Assembly (NCBI RefSeq): GCF_000488255.1
Contig: NZ_KI530754.1
Coordinates: 1 to 64,000, forward strand
Source: Acinetobacter indicus CIP 110367
Lineage (GTDB): Bacteria > Pseudomonadota > Gammaproteobacteria > Pseudomonadales > Moraxellaceae
Length of the DNA: 64,000 nt
Reading direction: 5' to 3'
Within the stretch, counting starts at the first letter, position 1. Each line of letters starts with the position of its first letter. Shown here piece after piece: positions 27,802 to 37,164 of this stretch. The notes beneath the pieces are model-generated. The model searched no databases and was not told the origin of the DNA. It saw only the letters and a program-made list of their open reading frames with translations. Position numbers and translations under genes: made by a program.

Positions 27802-29673
27802 TTATTCAATATCTGCTTTAGCTTTCAGATACTGGGTATAGTCATCCAGCTCTTGCTGGGCGCGTAGCTGTTGATACAACTTGGCCAGCTCCTGTAACTG
27901 TTCAGGCGTTAAAGCATTTGAAGTGGTACGGTTCACATTCGATACCGCTACAACAACCAGTTCATTTGGCAAAGCTGCCGTGGTCACAGACCACATTCCT
28001 TGCTTCGGTGGCATCAAGCTGAATGCAGCACGCTCAATTTCACGCTTTAAACGACCTTCAGCACGGGTAAATACACCGGCATCTTCAAAACGGATTTGCT
28101 GCTGAGCCAAGACTTCTGCAGCCGGTTGCGTCTTGAACTCATCCAGTGATTTCTGGATTTTGGCTTTGGCTGCATTAAAGGCTTTTTCTTCAATCAGTTT
28201 GGCACGTACACGTGGTGTTGCTTCAGCCAGGGTTTGCACACCCGCAGCATGATACTCTCGTACTTTCACCCAAACCACATTACCATTGGCCATTTGAATG
28301 TTACTTGAAGCGTTACGATCGCCGTTTTTCACATCATCATTAAACAGTTTCACCTTCACACTTGGATCAGATAATACTGGATGCTGAGAGGCCAGACTAA
28401 AGCCTTTTACCGATTCAACCTTGGTGCCTTTGACTTCCTGAGATACCACATCCAGCGCATCACTACCCACCACCATCTCATTCAGGCTATTTACCGTATC
28501 CGAGAAGGCATTTTGCTGTTTGGTCTTTTTCAGTTCTGCAGTTAAACGGGCTTTTTCCGCTTCAAAAGAAGGCACCTGAACTGCATCGGTTTCAACCTGA
28601 ATTAGATGATAACCATATTGGGTTTTCACCGGCTGAGAAATCTGACCTGATTTCAGACTGGTGACTGCCTGATCAAAGGCATTGCCAAAGGCACCCACGT
28701 CGTAAGCCTCAAATAAGCCACCCTTGTCTTTAGATTCCGGGTCTTCTGAATATTTCTGTGCAGCAGCGGCAAAACTGGTGCCCTGCTGGATTTCAGCATA
28801 CACCTGATCCGCCAGTTTTTTGGCAGCTGCATCATCACGTGCATCGGTGGTAATTAAAATATGTTTAACCTCACGCGCTGCATTTTTTTGCTGAGCTTCA
28901 ACAAACTTGTCATAGGCCTGTTGCAATTCTGCATCGGTAATTGCAGCTTCAGTCGCGGAAATATGTGCTGGCGTTAGAACAATAAAGTCGACATCAACAT
29001 TGGCGACCTGCTTAAACAGGGTCGAATGTTTATTGTAATAATCACTGATTTCTTGCGCTGAAACCTGAATATTTTTCTTATATTCATCCAGTTTAATGCT
29101 GGATAAATGCAAGGTACGCTGTTCGGTTTGTAAATTGGCAATCTGCTGGATATCCAGCTCGCTCACCAAGGCATGATCCATAAAGCTCGCGCTAAGCATT
29201 TTCAAGGCATGATCCTGACGCAGATTCTGGATTAAAGCCTGACTGCTCATACCCACTGAACGCAGGTAATTGGCATACAGTGCTTCAGAAAACTGGCCAT
29301 TTTCCTGAAAGCTTGGTTGCTGGGCAATCATCTGCTCAATTTGCGCATCGCTTAAGGAAATACCCAAATGTTCAGTCTGTTGTAACAGCAAGGTGCGTGC
29401 AATCAGAGTATCGAGTGCTTTATTTTCAATATATGACTGATTCAACAAGGTCTCATCACCTTGTGTATAGCTGAGATATTGTTGTTTTAATGAGTTGGTT
29501 AAGGCTTCTAATTCCTGTTTGGAAACCTGTTGCCCATTTACTGATTTTGCCGAGTCGGCAGAATTGCCGCCACTAAAATATCCTTCAATACCTACAAGTG
29601 CTAAAGGGATCAGAAACAGAACGAGCAAAACCTTGCCCAACCAGCCCTTAATAACATTACGAAAAGATTCCAT
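27802..29673 (-). CDS. ppiD: Periplasmic folding chaperone PpiD (SurA_N/parvulin)
   Basis: The 623-residue inner-membrane protein faces the periplasm near SecYEG and helps newly exported proteins. It has an N-terminal transmembrane anchor (about 12-33), a SurA_N-like helical region (about 40-240), and a parvulin domain (about 262-365) marked by 'REVKHILITTDARDDAAA' and 'GGLFEAYDVGAFGNAFDQAV...YGYHLIQVE'. A C-terminal helical part follows. In E. coli the parvulin domain of PpiD is poorly active. Gene order HU then ppiD is the usual one. A terminator separates them here. Confidence 0.93.
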   Translation of the reverse strand: MESFRNVIKGWLGKVLLVLFLIPLALVGIEGYFSGGNSADSAKSVNGQQVSKQELEALTNSLKQQYLSYTQGDETLLNQSYIENKALDTLIARTLLLQQTEHLGISLSDAQIEQMIAQQPSFQENGQFSEALYANYLRSVGMSSQALIQNLRQDHALKMLSASFMDHALVSELDIQQIANLQTEQRTLHLSSIKLDEYKKNIQVSAQEISDYYNKHSTLFKQVANVDVDFIVLTPAHISATEAAITDAELQQAYDKFVEAQQKNAAREVKHILITTDARDDAAAKKLADQVYAEIQQGTSFAAAAQKYSEDPESKDKGGLFEAYDVGAFGNAFDQAVTSLKSGQISQPVKTQYGYHLIQVETDAVQVPSFEAEKARLTAELKKTKQQNAFSDTVNSLNEMVVGSDALDVVSQEVKGTKVESVKGFSLASQHPVLSDPSVKVKLFNDDVKNGDRNASSNIQMANGNVVWVKVREYHAAGVQTLAEATPRVRAKLIEEKAFNAAKAKIQKSLDEFKTQPAAEVLAQQQIRFEDAGVFTRAEGRLKREIERAAFSLMPPKQGMWSVTTAALPNELVVVAVSNVNRTTSNALTPEQLQELAKLYQQLRAQQELDDYTQYLKAKADIE

Positions 29674-29760
29674 AAGTATTCCAATATTTTACTTGTGCAG
29701 GATTTTAACCGAAAACCCTCAGCGAATGAATGTATTAAAACCCGAAACTCTGATTATTAA

Positions 29761-29786
29761 TAAAAAACGCGCCAGGAGGCGCGTTT
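29761..29786 (-). terminator. Terminator after the HU gene
   Basis: AAACGCGCC pairs with GGCGCGTTT around a four-base loop, followed by a T run on the minus strand. Confidence 0.85.
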
Positions 29787-29802
29787 AATACTGCTTAAAA
29801 GA

Positions 29803-30075
29803 TCAAGCTACAGAATCTTTTAAACCTTTACCCGCTTTGAAGCTAGGTACTTTGCTTGCTTTAATCTCAAGTGTTTCACCAGTTTGTGGGTTACGGCCTG
29901 TACGAGCAGCACGTTCTTTCACATTGAAAGTACCGAAGCCCACTAAAGTCACTGTGTCGCCTGCTTTCAGCGCTTCAGTGATTGAAGCAATTGTAGCGTC
30001 TAAAGCCTTACCAGCGTCAGTCTTAGACAATCCCCCTTTCTCTGCAATTGCATCAATTAATTCTGATTTATTCAT
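29803..30075 (-). CDS. hupB: DNA-binding protein HU
   Basis: The 90-residue protein is a canonical HU subunit: '[27 protein letters not shown]', the beta arms with '[26 protein letters not shown]', and '[15 protein letters not shown]'. It bends and compacts DNA as a dimer. It is a single gene with its own terminator, upstream of ppiD. Confidence 0.97.
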   Translation of the reverse strand: MNKSELIDAIAEKGGLSKTDAGKALDATIASITEALKAGDTVTLVGFGTFNVKERAARTGRNPQTGETLEIKASKVPSFKAGKGLKDSVA

Positions 30076-30243
30076 GAAGATTACGTCCTCTTAATATCGT
30101 TTATTCAAGGTCCAAAGATTTCGTTTAAGTTACCGTAATGCCTTTATAGCAATGCTTTGAGGGTAAAAGCAATACTCCCCAGACGCATTTATACAAAATA
30201 AGTTGCAAAAATCTGCCAAAAAATGCCAAAGCTGTCGAGATTT

Positions 30244-30711
30244 TCACTTTTTCAGGAGTTGTTCTTTTAATTGCTTATTTTCTTTAATTAAAGCATCGAC
30301 TTTGCTGTGCAGTTGCAGCACCAGCTGCTCTAAATGCTGGATATCTTTCACGGTTACCAGCCCTATACGGTTCAAGGAATGATGAACACTATGGTCAATC
30401 ATCCGTTCGACCTTATCTTTGGTATCGACCACCGATTCTTTGGCCTTTTCAGAAACTTTTTCTACGGTCTGATCGGCAATTTCGGTGGTTTTGGATTCCA
30501 GTTCTTCCCCCACCTTGACCAGTGAGTCAAATAATTTATTGCCTTCTTCTTCAGCACGGGAAAATGCGCCTAAGCCGGCCAGCCAGATCTGTTTGGTATA
30601 TTTGCGAAAATCCAGCGCCGATTTACGCCCAGAACGTACTCTTGCTTTGTTTTTAGACGCTTTTTCATTTTCGTTTTGTGGTTCTGGCGATTCTACTGCT
30701 GCTTCATCCAT
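30244..30711 (-). CDS. Phasin/PHA granule-associated protein family
   Basis: The 155-residue protein has a basic, Ala- and Lys-rich N-terminus and the family signature 'YTKQIWLAGLGAFSRAEEEGNKLFDSLVKVGEELES'. A long amphipathic helix follows, and then a C-terminal coiled coil ('LVLQLHSKVDALIKENKQLKEQL'). Relatives coat polyhydroxyalkanoate granules or act as stress-related proteins. No phaC with the catalytic Cys is in the window. The start at 30711 is preferred because GGAG lies eight bases upstream; the ATG six bases earlier would be too close to it. Confidence 0.82.
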   Translation of the reverse strand: MDEAAVESPEPQNENEKASKNKARVRSGRKSALDFRKYTKQIWLAGLGAFSRAEEEGNKLFDSLVKVGEELESKTTEIADQTVEKVSEKAKESVVDTKDKVERMIDHSVHHSLNRIGLVTVKDIQHLEQLVLQLHSKVDALIKENKQLKEQLLKK

Positions 30712-30897
30712 TCGCATTTCTCCTGCTTATTTTGTATACCATTCAATATCATAAACCAACAAAATGCTCTTATAATAGCAAATTAAGCACTTGAACGTTT
30801 TGTTAAACTGTTCTACAAAGCAAGAATATTATGTATTACTTCCTGGTAATGCACCGCTTGGATATGCATGACTCGATCTGGTTAGGGACTAAATTGT

Positions 30898-31545
30898 ATG
30901 AATGAATCGCAACAAAGACAAAATGAATCACATTTGTTGCTGACGATGGTGATGATTGTTCTGGAAACAATCTTTAGCTTTATCTTGAAATATGATCGTG
31001 TCGTTGCACTTCAGGCCAAAAAATTTGTAGACCAGAAAATTGCAGTCAAAATTAACAGCTATATCCCCTATTTCGACTTCTATGTGCAGTTTAGCGAACA
31101 CGGCATCCTGTTTGATCTAAAAGCACCTGAAAAAGCCGTCGAATTAGATGTCCGTACCACATTGCTGGATTTGATCAAGATTTTTGTCTTGGGGAATCGC
31201 CGCAGTATTCGAGCCATGCGCATTGAAGGCGACCCGACTTTAAAAGATGAATTCCGTGATCTGCTGACCTTATTCAGTATTCCTAAAGTACTGTCGGACT
31301 GGCGTCAATGGCTAGCCGATCCTGAACACGAGCAGGAACTGGAAACTTCTAAACGCCGGATTGCCCCTTTATTGGAGAAAATTGACCTACAACGCTCGAC
31401 CATTAATACCCTGCAAGTAGAAGTTAAACAGTATAAAAACCGCATTCGTCGCATGCAACGCAACCAAAAACGAATTAATCTGGCTTTTAGTCTAATTACT
31501 CTGCTATTAATTGCGTTATTAGTGTATAATTTATGGATCGTTTAA
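30898..31545 (+). CDS. Coiled-coil protein with C-terminal membrane anchor, SCP2/UbiJ-like N-terminus
   Basis: The 215-residue protein has an N-terminal hydrophobic helix, a central part with a weak resemblance to SCP2-type lipid carriers such as UbiJ ('MRIEGDPTLKDEFRDLLTLF'), a coiled coil (about 160-195), and a C-terminal transmembrane helix (about 196-213). The SCP2 link rests on a short motif and is tentative. AGGGA lies about nine bases before the ATG. It ends about 50 bp before the isc promoter, which is in the same direction. Confidence 0.65.
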   Translation: MNESQQRQNESHLLLTMVMIVLETIFSFILKYDRVVALQAKKFVDQKIAVKINSYIPYFDFYVQFSEHGILFDLKAPEKAVELDVRTTLLDLIKIFVLGNRRSIRAMRIEGDPTLKDEFRDLLTLFSIPKVLSDWRQWLADPEHEQELETSKRRIAPLLEKIDLQRSTINTLQVEVKQYKNRIRRMQRNQKRINLAFSLITLLLIALLVYNLWIV

Positions 31546-31590
31546 ATCCTTAATTTCCCTGCGATTGAATCGAATATCCGAATAATAAAA

Positions 31591-31623
31591 AAACTTGACT
31601 ATTTTAGTCAGGATTCATAGAAT
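31591..31623 (+). promoter_or_regulatory. isc operon promoter with IscR type 1 operator
   Basis: -35 TTGACT (31595-31600) and -10 TAGAAT (31618-31623) are 17 bp apart. The segment CTTGACTATTTTAGTCAGG matches the type 1 IscR site known from E. coli (GACT-N-TTTAGTC palindrome) and covers the -35 box and spacer. [2Fe-2S]-IscR bound here would repress its own operon. Confidence 0.8.
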
Positions 31624-31656
31624 CTACACATCTAGTCCAACCATGTGTATCGAATC

Positions 31657-32130
31657 ATGCGCTTAACCACTCGCGGTCGCTACGCAGTGACTGCTCTACT
31701 TGATCTAGCTTTGCAGCCAACTGAACAAACGATCACTCTTGCAGAAATTGCAGCTCGACAATCTATTTCTGTCGCTTACCTTGAGCAGTTATTTGCGAAA
31801 TTAAAGCGTCACGGCCTGGTTTCCAGTATTCGTGGAGCCAATGGTGGTTATCACCTGGCGCGCAGTGCCGATACAATCACCGTATTAGAAATCATTGAAG
31901 CTGTAAATGAAACGGTTGATGCCACCCGTTGTGACCATAAAGGCAACTGCCAGAATGGTGCAATGTGCTTAACCCATGATTTATGGCAAGAACTCTCCCA
32001 CCATATTGCCGATTATCTTGCAAAAATCACCCTTGCTGACCTTGTAGCTCGTGACAACGTTCAAGCCGTTGCAATTCGCCAAAATTCAGCATCTTTTGAT
32101 TCAGCCCTTTTATCGGTTACAGGTATTTGA
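31657..32130 (+). CDS. iscR: Fe-S cluster regulator IscR
   Basis: This Rrf2-family transcription factor ligates a [2Fe-2S] cluster and controls isc and other genes. The winged helix is at the N-terminus ('[19 protein letters not shown]', '[30 protein letters not shown]'). The cluster ligands are at the same positions as in E. coli: C92, C98, C104 and H107. The protein is 157 residues long. I use the family start at 31657; a GTG at 31645 is less likely. iscS begins one base after its stop codon. Confidence 0.96.
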   Translation: MRLTTRGRYAVTALLDLALQPTEQTITLAEIAARQSISVAYLEQLFAKLKRHGLVSSIRGANGGYHLARSADTITVLEIIEAVNETVDATRCDHKGNCQNGAMCLTHDLWQELSHHIADYLAKITLADLVARDNVQAVAIRQNSASFDSALLSVTGI

Positions 32131-32131
32131 C

Positions 32132-33349
32132 ATGAAACGTCCGATCTATCTTGACTATGCAGCAACAACTCCTGTAGACCCTCAAGTTGCAGAACGTATG
32201 ATGGAATGCTTAACTTTCGAAGGCACCTTCGGTAATGCAGCATCTCGTTCACATGCCTATGGCTGGCAAGCAGAAGAAAAAGTGGAATATGCACGTGAAC
32301 AAGTTGCGAACTTGATCAAAGCTGACCCACGTGAAATTGTCTGGACTTCAGGCGCAACTGAATCTGACAACCTTGCCCTGAAAGGTGTGGCTCAATTCTA
32401 TGCATCTAAAGGCAAGCACATCATTACCTCTAAAATTGAACACAAAGCAATTTTAGATACCTGCCGCGAGCTTGAGTCTGAAGGCTTCGAAATTACCTAT
32501 CTTGAGCCACAACCACAAACCGGTTTAATTACCCCGGAAATGGTTCAAGACGCAATTCGTCCAGATACTATTCTTGTTTCCCTGATGATGGTGAACAACG
32601 AAATTGGTACCGTGACTGACGTTGCTGCAATTGGTGAAATTACCCGTGCCAACAAAATCTTCTTCCACGTTGATGCTGCACAGGCTGCGGGTAAAGTCGA
32701 GATTGATCTTTCAACCTTAAAAGTTGATTTAATGAGCTTCTCTGCGCACAAAATCTATGGCCCTAAAGGCATTGGTGCCTTATTTGTACGCCGTAGCCCG
32801 CGTGTGCGTCTGAAAGCGCAAATGCACGGTGGCGGTCATGAGCGCGGTATGCGTTCTGGTACGCTGGCGACCCATCAAATCGTAGGTATGGGCGAAGCAT
32901 TTGAGCTGGCAGGTAAAAACCTGGAAGCTGAACAAACCCGTTTACGCGTGTTACGTGACAAACTCTGGAATGGCCTGCAAGACCTTGAACAGGTGTTCCT
33001 GAACGGTCACCCGACTCAAAACGTAGCCAACTATTTAAACGTCAGCTTCAACTTTGTTGAAGGTGAATCGTTAATGATGGCGCTTAAAGATGCAGCAGTG
33101 TCTTCAGGTTCTGCATGTACGTCTGCAACCCTTGAGCCATCTTATGTACTGCGTGCGCTAGGTCTGTCTGACGAGCTTGCGCACAGTTCAATTCGCTTCA
33201 GTTTTGGTAAATACACCACTGAAGAAGATATTGATCATGTGTTATCAATTACCAAAGCTGCTGTTGAGAAATTACGTGAACTTTCTCCGCTTTGGGATAT
33301 GTATAAGGAAGGTATTGACCTTTCTACAGTTGAGTGGGCGGAACACTAA
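32132..33349 (+). CDS. iscS: Cysteine desulfurase IscS
   Basis: This PLP enzyme takes sulfur from cysteine for Fe-S clusters and tRNA thiolation. The 405-residue protein has '[13 protein letters not shown]', the PLP histidine region 'SKIEHKAIL', and the PLP lysine K207 in '[12 protein letters not shown]'. The active-site cysteine is in the mobile loop '[21 protein letters not shown]'. The start at 32132 matches the family; AGG lies eight bases upstream within the end of iscR. Confidence 0.97.
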   Translation: MKRPIYLDYAATTPVDPQVAERMMECLTFEGTFGNAASRSHAYGWQAEEKVEYAREQVANLIKADPREIVWTSGATESDNLALKGVAQFYASKGKHIITSKIEHKAILDTCRELESEGFEITYLEPQPQTGLITPEMVQDAIRPDTILVSLMMVNNEIGTVTDVAAIGEITRANKIFFHVDAAQAAGKVEIDLSTLKVDLMSFSAHKIYGPKGIGALFVRRSPRVRLKAQMHGGGHERGMRSGTLATHQIVGMGEAFELAGKNLEAEQTRLRVLRDKLWNGLQDLEQVFLNGHPTQNVANYLNVSFNFVEGESLMMALKDAAVSSGSACTSATLEPSYVLRALGLSDELAHSSIRFSFGKYTTEEDIDHVLSITKAAVEKLRELSPLWDMYKEGIDLSTVEWAEH

Positions 33350-33357
33350 TTCGACTC

Positions 33358-33387
33358 TGAGATGAAGCTTTATTCAGCTTCATCTCA
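33358..33387 (+). promoter_or_regulatory. Perfect hairpin between iscS and iscU
   Basis: TGAGATGAAGCT and AGCTTCATCTCA form a perfect 12-bp stem around a six-base loop, starting eight bases past the iscS stop codon. No T run follows. It may mark an mRNA processing or stabilising site that sets different levels of iscRS and iscUA. Confidence 0.55.
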
Positions 33388-33451
33388 TTGATAAAACGAA
33401 TATTGACCCCATATTAATATTAACGCTGACCCCGAGGTTTGGAGAAGCAAA

Positions 33452-33838
33452 ATGGCATATAGCGAAAAAGTAATTGATCATTACGAAAACCCACGCAACG
33501 TTGGTGTTTTAGACAAAAATGCAGACAACGTAGGTACAGGCATGGTCGGTGCACCAGCATGTGGCGACGTGATGCGTTTACAGATTCAAGTGAATAACGA
33601 CGGTGTAATTGAAGAAGCACGCTTTAAAACCTATGGCTGTGGTTCGGCAATTGCATCAAGCTCACTAGTAACTGAGTGGTTAAAAGGTAAAACTTTGGAC
33701 GAAGCTCAAGCCATCAAAAACATTGATATTGCAAACGAACTGGCTTTACCACCAGTTAAAGTACACTGCTCTGTACTTGCAGAAGACGCGATTAAAGCGG
33801 CTGTTGAAGACTATCGTACCAAACAGCAAAAAGCTTAA
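33452..33838 (+). CDS. iscU: Fe-S cluster scaffold IscU
   Basis: The 128-residue scaffold holds the new [2Fe-2S] cluster before transfer. The three cluster cysteines are at C37 ('GAPACGDVM'), C63 ('YGCGSA') and C106 ('HCSVLAEDAI'), and the HscA-binding LPPVK motif is at about 99-103. GGAG lies eight bases before the start. All positions agree with E. coli IscU. Confidence 0.98.
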   Translation: MAYSEKVIDHYENPRNVGVLDKNADNVGTGMVGAPACGDVMRLQIQVNNDGVIEEARFKTYGCGSAIASSSLVTEWLKGKTLDEAQAIKNIDIANELALPPVKVHCSVLAEDAIKAAVEDYRTKQQKA

Positions 33839-33875
33839 TTGTTTCTCGTTTTAAAGACAGATTAACGGAGTTTTC

Positions 33876-34196
33876 ATGATCCATTTAACTGAAAATGCTG
33901 CAACTCATATCAGCAATTACTTAAAGAATCGCGGTAAGGGTGAAGGTATTCGCGTTGGCGTGAAAACTTCCGGCTGTTCGGGTCTGGCCTATGTGCTTGA
34001 GTTTGTTGATGACGTCAATGCATACGATCAGGTATTTGAACAGCACGGTGTAAAAGTATTCGTTGACCCGAAAAGTTTGGTCTATCTTGAAGGTTTAGAG
34101 ATGGACTATGTCAAAAACGGCTTGAATGAAGGCTTCGAATTCAATAACCCGAATAAAAAAGGTGAATGTGGTTGTGGTGAATCCTTCACGGTTTAA
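33876..34196 (+). CDS. iscA: Fe-S carrier IscA (A-type)
   Basis: The 106-residue A-type carrier delivers clusters to apo-proteins. The three conserved cysteines are C34 ('[11 protein letters not shown]') and C98 and C100 in 'CGCGESF'. It follows iscU by 37 bp. A strong hairpin lies between this gene and hscB. Confidence 0.97.
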   Translation: MIHLTENAATHISNYLKNRGKGEGIRVGVKTSGCSGLAYVLEFVDDVNAYDQVFEQHGVKVFVDPKSLVYLEGLEMDYVKNGLNEGFEFNNPNKKGECGCGESFTV

Positions 34197-34220
34197 CTCC
34201 CGACCTTCCCTTCTTTTGCA

Positions 34221-34253
34221 GATTAAAACAGTGTCTTGTACACTGTTTTAATC
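34221..34253 (+). promoter_or_regulatory. Strong hairpin between iscA and hscB
   Basis: GATTAAAACAGTG and CACTGTTTTAATC form a perfect 13-bp stem with a 7-base loop. The T run is part of the stem, so it may be a partial, two-way terminator that lowers expression of hscBA-fdx relative to iscRSUA. Confidence 0.6.
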
Positions 34254-34300
34254 GCATTTATGCAGTCCTTTTTTGCAATCAATCGCGGATTATCTCTCCC

Positions 34301-34816
34301 ATGAATCATTTTGAGCTGTTTAACCTGCCTGTAGCACTCGATATTGATTTGGCTACTTTAAAAGCAGAATTTTTAAAGTTACAGCAACAATATCACCCCG
34401 ATAAAGCCGAAGATAAAGACCAGGCCCTGATTCAGTCCAGCGAAATCAACCAGGCGTATAAAGTTTTATCTCAAGTTGACAGCCGCGCAGGTTATTTACT
34501 GAGCTTAAAAAAACAGGATTATCATCTGGATCAGTCAATCAGTGATTTTGAGTTTTTACAGTCTGCCCTGGAAATTCGTGAGCAGTTGGATGATGCCCGC
34601 TCTGCCGATGAACTGGCTTCCCTGAAAACCGAAGTCCAGCAATGGATTGATGGTCTGGTTCGCGAATTTAAAATTGATTATGCAGATGAAGACTGGGGCG
34701 AAGCACGCGATACAGTACGTAAATTGCGTTTCTTTCAGAAAGTCATGACCGATATTGACAAGGCTGAAGATCGTTTCCTCGACGATGACAGCTTTGACCT
34801 AGATGACGATTTTTAA
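34301..34816 (+). CDS. hscB: Co-chaperone HscB (J-domain)
   Basis: The 171-residue protein brings IscU to HscA. The N-terminal J domain has the HPD motif at 32-34 ('QYHPDKAED'). A C-terminal three-helix bundle follows (about 95-165), which binds IscU. The C-terminus is unusually acidic. It is followed by hscA after 39 bp. Confidence 0.96.
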   Translation: MNHFELFNLPVALDIDLATLKAEFLKLQQQYHPDKAEDKDQALIQSSEINQAYKVLSQVDSRAGYLLSLKKQDYHLDQSISDFEFLQSALEIREQLDDARSADELASLKTEVQQWIDGLVREFKIDYADEDWGEARDTVRKLRFFQKVMTDIDKAEDRFLDDDSFDLDDDF

Positions 34817-34855
34817 TTTTATTTTTTCAAATTAACGTGCAAAGGATGTAACACA

Positions 34856-36715
34856 ATGGCGCTCTTGCAAATTGCAGAACCAGGACAATCAAGCGCACCG
34901 CATGAACATCGCATTGCGATTGGAATTGATTTAGGCACCACACATTCACTGGTGGCCACTGTTCTTTCGGCGCAAGCCAAAGTCCTTCATGATGAACAAG
35001 GTCGTGTGTTACTTCCCTCAATTGTTCATTATGCCGAAAATGCCACGCAATATGGCAACGATGCCAAACCGTTTATCACCAGTGATCCGAAAAATACCAT
35101 TGTTTCAGTAAAACGTTTTATGGGTCGCTCCAAGGCAGACATTAAATTTCAGCATCCTTACGATTTAGTGGGTGAAGCCAATGAAATGCCGGCTTTTGAA
35201 ACTGCACAGGGTCGTAAAACACCGGTAGAAATCTCGGCTGAAATTTTAAAACAACTGAAAGACCGTGCAGAAGACAGCCTGAAAAATCCGGTCAATGGTG
35301 CGGTAATTACTGTTCCGGCCTATTTTGATGAAGCTCAGCGTCAAGCCACGCGTGATGCAGCTCAACTGGCCGGTCTGAATGTGCTGCGCTTACTCAATGA
35401 ACCGACTGCTGCTGCAGTGGCCTATGGTCTGGATCAGGACAGCAATTTAAGCACCGATCGCAACTATGTCATTTATGACTTGGGCGGCGGTACCTTTGAC
35501 GTGTCGATTTTACGTTTCTCGCAAGGTGTATTTGAAGTACTGGCGACCGGTGGTCATACTGCATTAGGCGGTGATGATCTGGATCGTTTAATTGTCAAAT
35601 GGGCGAAAAAACAGCTGAATATTGACACATTAAATGATACTGAATATGCCCACTTTGTGGTCGCAGCGCGTCAGGCCAAAGAAGCGCTGTCGGATGCTGA
35701 ATCGGTAGAACTACAACTGTTAGATCAAACATTGACACTGGATCGTGCGACTTTTGAAAGCATTATTCAGGTGGCGTTAGACAAGACCATTAGCGTCTGC
35801 AAACGCGTACTGCGCGATGCCAAACTGGAACTGACCGATATTCAAAACGTGGTACTGGTTGGCGGCTCTACCCGCTCCTATGCGGTGCAAAAAGCTGTCC
35901 GTGAGGTATTTAACCAGGAACCGCTGTGTACTATTAACCCGGATGAAGTGGTTGCGATTGGCGCCTCTATTACGGCCAATCAGCTGATTGGTAATACCAA
36001 AGATGGTTCATTGCTTTTAGATGTTACCCCACTGTCTTTAGGTCTGGAAACCATGGGCGGTCTGGTCGAGCGTTTAATTTCACGTAATACTGCAATTCCA
36101 GTCGCGCGTCGTCAGGAATTCACCACTTATCAGGATGGACAAACCGCCATGCTGATTCATGTGGTGCAAGGTGAACGTGATCTGGTTGAGCATTGCCGTA
36201 GTTTAGGCCGTTTTGTCCTGCATGGTATTCCACCAATGACTGCCGGTCAGGCGCGTATTGAAGTGACCTTTCAGGTTGATGCCGATGGCCTGCTTAGTGT
36301 TTCTGCCAAAGAAACGACTTCTGGCGTCTCTGCGCACATCGACATTAAACCGTCTTATGGTTTATCTAGCGAGGATACTGAGCGTTTACTGCTTGACGGT
36401 TTCAAATACGCAGAAGAAGACAAACACCTGCGTCATTTACAGGAAACCAAGGTCGAAGCACAGCGTGAACTGGAAGCCCTGGAACAGGCGTTAAAAGTTG
36501 ATGCACAGCTATTGAGCACAGAACAACTGGACGCATTGAATGGTGCGAAAACCCATTTGTACAGCCAGCTTGAAACAACCGATATTCAGGCTATTGAACA
36601 GGCTATTGAACAGCTTAAAATACACAGTGATGCTTTTGCTGCGCTTCGCATGAACCAGCATATTGATGCTGCTCTTAAAGGCACCAAGCTCGATGATTGG
36701 TCAAACTCAAACTAA
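34856..36715 (+). CDS. hscA: Hsp70-type chaperone HscA
   Basis: This 619-residue Hsp70 is specialised for releasing clusters from IscU. The ATPase domain has '[11 protein letters not shown]' (about 23-33), '[16 protein letters not shown]', '[13 protein letters not shown]', '[12 protein letters not shown]' and 'LVGGSTR'. The substrate domain begins near '[12 protein letters not shown]', and a C-terminal lid follows. It lies between hscB and fdx as expected. Confidence 0.97.
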   Translation: MALLQIAEPGQSSAPHEHRIAIGIDLGTTHSLVATVLSAQAKVLHDEQGRVLLPSIVHYAENATQYGNDAKPFITSDPKNTIVSVKRFMGRSKADIKFQHPYDLVGEANEMPAFETAQGRKTPVEISAEILKQLKDRAEDSLKNPVNGAVITVPAYFDEAQRQATRDAAQLAGLNVLRLLNEPTAAAVAYGLDQDSNLSTDRNYVIYDLGGGTFDVSILRFSQGVFEVLATGGHTALGGDDLDRLIVKWAKKQLNIDTLNDTEYAHFVVAARQAKEALSDAESVELQLLDQTLTLDRATFESIIQVALDKTISVCKRVLRDAKLELTDIQNVVLVGGSTRSYAVQKAVREVFNQEPLCTINPDEVVAIGASITANQLIGNTKDGSLLLDVTPLSLGLETMGGLVERLISRNTAIPVARRQEFTTYQDGQTAMLIHVVQGERDLVEHCRSLGRFVLHGIPPMTAGQARIEVTFQVDADGLLSVSAKETTSGVSAHIDIKPSYGLSSEDTERLLLDGFKYAEEDKHLRHLQETKVEAQRELEALEQALKVDAQLLSTEQLDALNGAKTHLYSQLETTDIQAIEQAIEQLKIHSDAFAALRMNQHIDAALKGTKLDDWSNSN

Positions 36716-36730
36716 TTTAAGGTAAAGACT

Positions 36731-37069
36731 ATGCCACGTATTAAAGTACTTCCACATGCGCAATTCTGCCCAGAAGGTGCTGAGTTTGAAGTTGAACAAA
36801 ATGCCAACCTGTGCGAAAGCCTGTTAAAAAACGGCATTAAAATTGAACATGCCTGCGATATGTCATGTGCCTGCACCACCTGTCACGTGGTGGTACGCCG
36901 CGGTTTTGACAGCCTGGAAGAAATGAATGATGTCGAAGCTGATCTGTTAGATCGTGCTTGGGGTCTAGAACCTGACTCACGTTTATCATGTCAGGTACAG
37001 GTGGTTGATGAAGATCTGGAAGTTGAAATTCCAAAATACACCATTAACCATGCTTCTGAAAATCACTAA
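36731..37069 (+). CDS. fdx: Isc [2Fe-2S] ferredoxin
   Basis: The 112-residue adrenodoxin-type ferredoxin supplies electrons for cluster assembly. The cluster ligands are C42, C48, C51 and C87, identical in spacing to E. coli Fdx. It is the last gene of the operon. There is no iscX; a terminator comes right after. Confidence 0.97.
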   Translation: MPRIKVLPHAQFCPEGAEFEVEQNANLCESLLKNGIKIEHACDMSCACTTCHVVVRRGFDSLEEMNDVEADLLDRAWGLEPDSRLSCQVQVVDEDLEVEIPKYTINHASENH

Positions 37070-37083
37070 GACTTAAAACAGAA

Positions 37084-37109
37084 AAACCACGCTCCGGCGT
37101 GGTTTTTTT
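37084..37109 (+). terminator. Terminator of the isc operon
   Basis: AAACCACGC pairs with GCGTGGTTT around TCCG, followed by seven T residues. Confidence 0.9.
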
Positions 37110-37164
37110 GACTTGATAGAACACTCAACAATCTTCGATCAAGCAGATCATCTATCTTTATAAT

